Below are positions 4,648 through 5,879 of a DNA stretch of 5,879 bases, piece after piece. The translations under genes were made by a program, and so were the position numbers. The notes beneath the pieces are model-generated. The model had not been told where the DNA came from. It was given only the letters and a program-made list of their open reading frames with translations, and did no database searches. The DNA is from an uncultured Collinsella sp. Lineage in GTDB: Bacteria > Actinomycetota > Coriobacteriia > Coriobacteriales > Coriobacteriaceae. Every line of letters starts with the position of its first letter. Positions within the stretch are counted from its first letter, which is position 1. The stretch spans positions 1 to 5,879 of the forward strand of contig CATZIG010000127.1 of assembly GCA_958419975.1 (NCBI GenBank), written 5' to 3'.

Positions 4648-5879
4648 ATGAGATTGATTCACAACAGCCGTCTACCGCAGTTTCGCACTCCGTTTGGCGC
4701 TGTGACCACCGGAACTTCCGTTTCGCTCTCGGTTATTTTAGAGGATGCCGATCCCGCGCAGGCAACGCTTACCCTGCGCACCTGGGTCGATGAGATCGGT
4801 GAGTCTCTGTATCCCATGACGCACGAGGGCGACGGCATATTTACCGTAGAGCTTGAGTGCACTGAGCCCTGTCTTATCTGGTACAGCTTTATCTGCAATA
4901 TCGAGGGCCAGCCCGAGGTCCGTTTGGGCGCACCGCAGGGTCGCACCGGTGGCGAGGGCGTAACCTACGACTACGCCGAAGTTCCGTCGTTCCAGATTAC
5001 CGTCTACAAGCACCGCGAGAACCGTCCCACTTGGTACGAGCGCGGTATGGTCTACCAGATCTTCCCCGACCGCTATGCACGCGACGAAAACTGGCGCGAA
5101 CGCACGCTTGCCGAAGTTGAAAAACCACGCAAAGGAATCCAGCGCCGCATGGTCGAGGACTGGAACGAACCGCCCGAGTACGAGCGTGCCGAAGACGGCT
5201 CCATCAAGACCTGGGATTTTTACGGCGGCTCGCTCAAGGGTATCCAGAATGACCTGCCCCGCATTGCCGAGCTGGGCTTTACGGCCATCTACCTCAACCC
5301 GATCTTTGAGGCCGCGAGCAACCACCGCTACGACACGGCCGACTATACCAAGATCGACCCGATTCTTGGCACCGAGCAGGACTTTACGGAGCTGTGCAAG
5401 GCGGCCGAGAAGCTCGGCATTTCTATCATCCTGGACGGCGTCTTCAACCACACGGGCGACGATTCGATCTACTTTAACCGCTACGGCAATTATCCCGGCG
5501 TCGGTGCTTGGCAGAGCGAGGACTCGCCGTGGCGCGATGCGTTTTACTTCCATGAGGACGGCTCGTATGACTGCTGGTGGGGCGTGGGCAACATGCCCGC
5601 CATCAACGAGAGCTCCGAACTGGTGCGCGAGCGACTCCTGGGCAAGGACGGCGTGATCCGCAAATGGCTGCGCGCCGGTGCCCATGGTTGGCGCCTGGAC
5701 GTGGCCGACGAGCTTTCCGACGACTTCCTGGCCGAAATCAAAAAGGCCGTGCTCGCCGAGAAGCCCGACGCGCTGCTGCTCGGCGAGGTCTGGGAGGACG
5801 CGTCGAATAAGATCAGCTATGGCCACCTGCGCCGCTACCTGCAGGGCTCTGAGCTCGACTCCGCTATGGACTACCCCTT
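4648..5879 (+). CDS. GH13 alpha-glucan hydrolase (neopullulanase/alpha-glycosidase-like), 3'-truncated
   Basis: 410 complete codons are visible; no stop occurs before the window end. Residues 1 to ~125 look like a beta-sandwich N-terminal domain, as found in neopullulanase and cyclomaltodextrinase-type enzymes. The catalytic barrel begins at GMVYQIFPDRY (133-143). Conserved region I is DGVFNH (263-268), region II GWRLDVADE (347-355, nucleophile Asp351) and region III LLGEVWED (377-384, acid/base Glu380). HRYDT (226-230) matches the substrate-site Tyr-Asp region. MPAIN (316-320) resembles the MPKLN region V of the neopullulanase subfamily. Region IV with the third Asp lies beyond the window. 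There is no signal peptide, so it is probably cytoplasmic, cleaving alpha-1,4 or alpha-1,6 bonds of maltodextrins or glycogen. The ATG at 4648 is chosen because an in-frame stop lies at 4600 and no ATG, GTG or TTG intervenes. The Shine-Dalgarno match is weak. Exact specificity cannot be fixed. Confidence 0.9.
   Translation, partial: MRLIHNSRLPQFRTPFGAVTTGTSVSLSVILEDADPAQATLTLRTWVDEIGESLYPMTHEGDGIFTVELECTEPCLIWYSFICNIEGQPEVRLGAPQGRTGGEGVTYDYAEVPSFQITVYKHRENRPTWYERGMVYQIFPDRYARDENWRERTLAEVEKPRKGIQRRMVEDWNEPPEYERAEDGSIKTWDFYGGSLKGIQNDLPRIAELGFTAIYLNPIFEAASNHRYDTADYTKIDPILGTEQDFTELCKAAEKLGISIILDGVFNHTGDDSIYFNRYGNYPGVGAWQSEDSPWRDAFYFHEDGSYDCWWGVGNMPAINESSELVRERLLGKDGVIRKWLRAGAHGWRLDVADELSDDFLAEIKKAVLAEKPDALLLGEVWEDASNKISYGHLRRYLQGSELDSAMDYP

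Noticed and set aside
4738..5826. 362-codon minus-strand open frame opposite the GH13 gene
   Set aside because: It is a shadow of the + strand frame, which has GH13 regions I, II, III and V in order. The minus translation shows no recognisable motif.

Overview
The window carries a glycogen-metabolism locus from a high-GC bacterium. It holds the 3' part of glgC, complete glgD and glgA, a 429-base AT-richer intergenic region, and the 5' part of a family GH13 alpha-glucan-acting enzyme. All genes lie on the + strand. The pairing of GlgC with a GlgD subunit is typical of Firmicutes and some gut Actinobacteria. Together with the GC-rich codon use, this suggests a Coriobacteriia member such as Collinsella. 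That assignment is inference from style, not a database match.

Layout. Positions 1-671 encode the C-terminal 222 residues of the ADP-glucose pyrophosphorylase catalytic subunit. After a 4-base gap, glgD (676-1803) encodes the GlgD-type partner, in which the catalytic motifs are lost. A 90-base spacer holds a promoter-like element overlapped by a perfect 12-bp inverted repeat. Then comes glgA (1894-4218), a glycogen synthase whose roughly 485-residue catalytic part is followed by a roughly 290-residue low-complexity tail. The tail is acidic first, then strongly basic and rich in Lys, Ala and Thr, like histone H1 or AlgP tails. A strong hairpin (4249-4277) closes the glg unit.

The intergenic region 4219-4647 has no convincing gene. 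It contains a 132-base element bounded by perfect 14-bp inverted repeats (4309-4440) with nested internal stems, short direct repeats, an operator-like palindrome, a perfect palindrome containing a TATAAT box, and a leader hairpin. The GH13 enzyme begins at 4648 and runs off the window end.

Functionally, GlgC/GlgD make ADP-glucose and GlgA polymerises it into alpha-1,4-glucan. The GH13 enzyme, which appears to have its own promoter, probably acts on alpha-glucans or maltodextrins. The most unusual observations are the polycationic tail on glycogen synthase and the 132-base inverted-repeat element.
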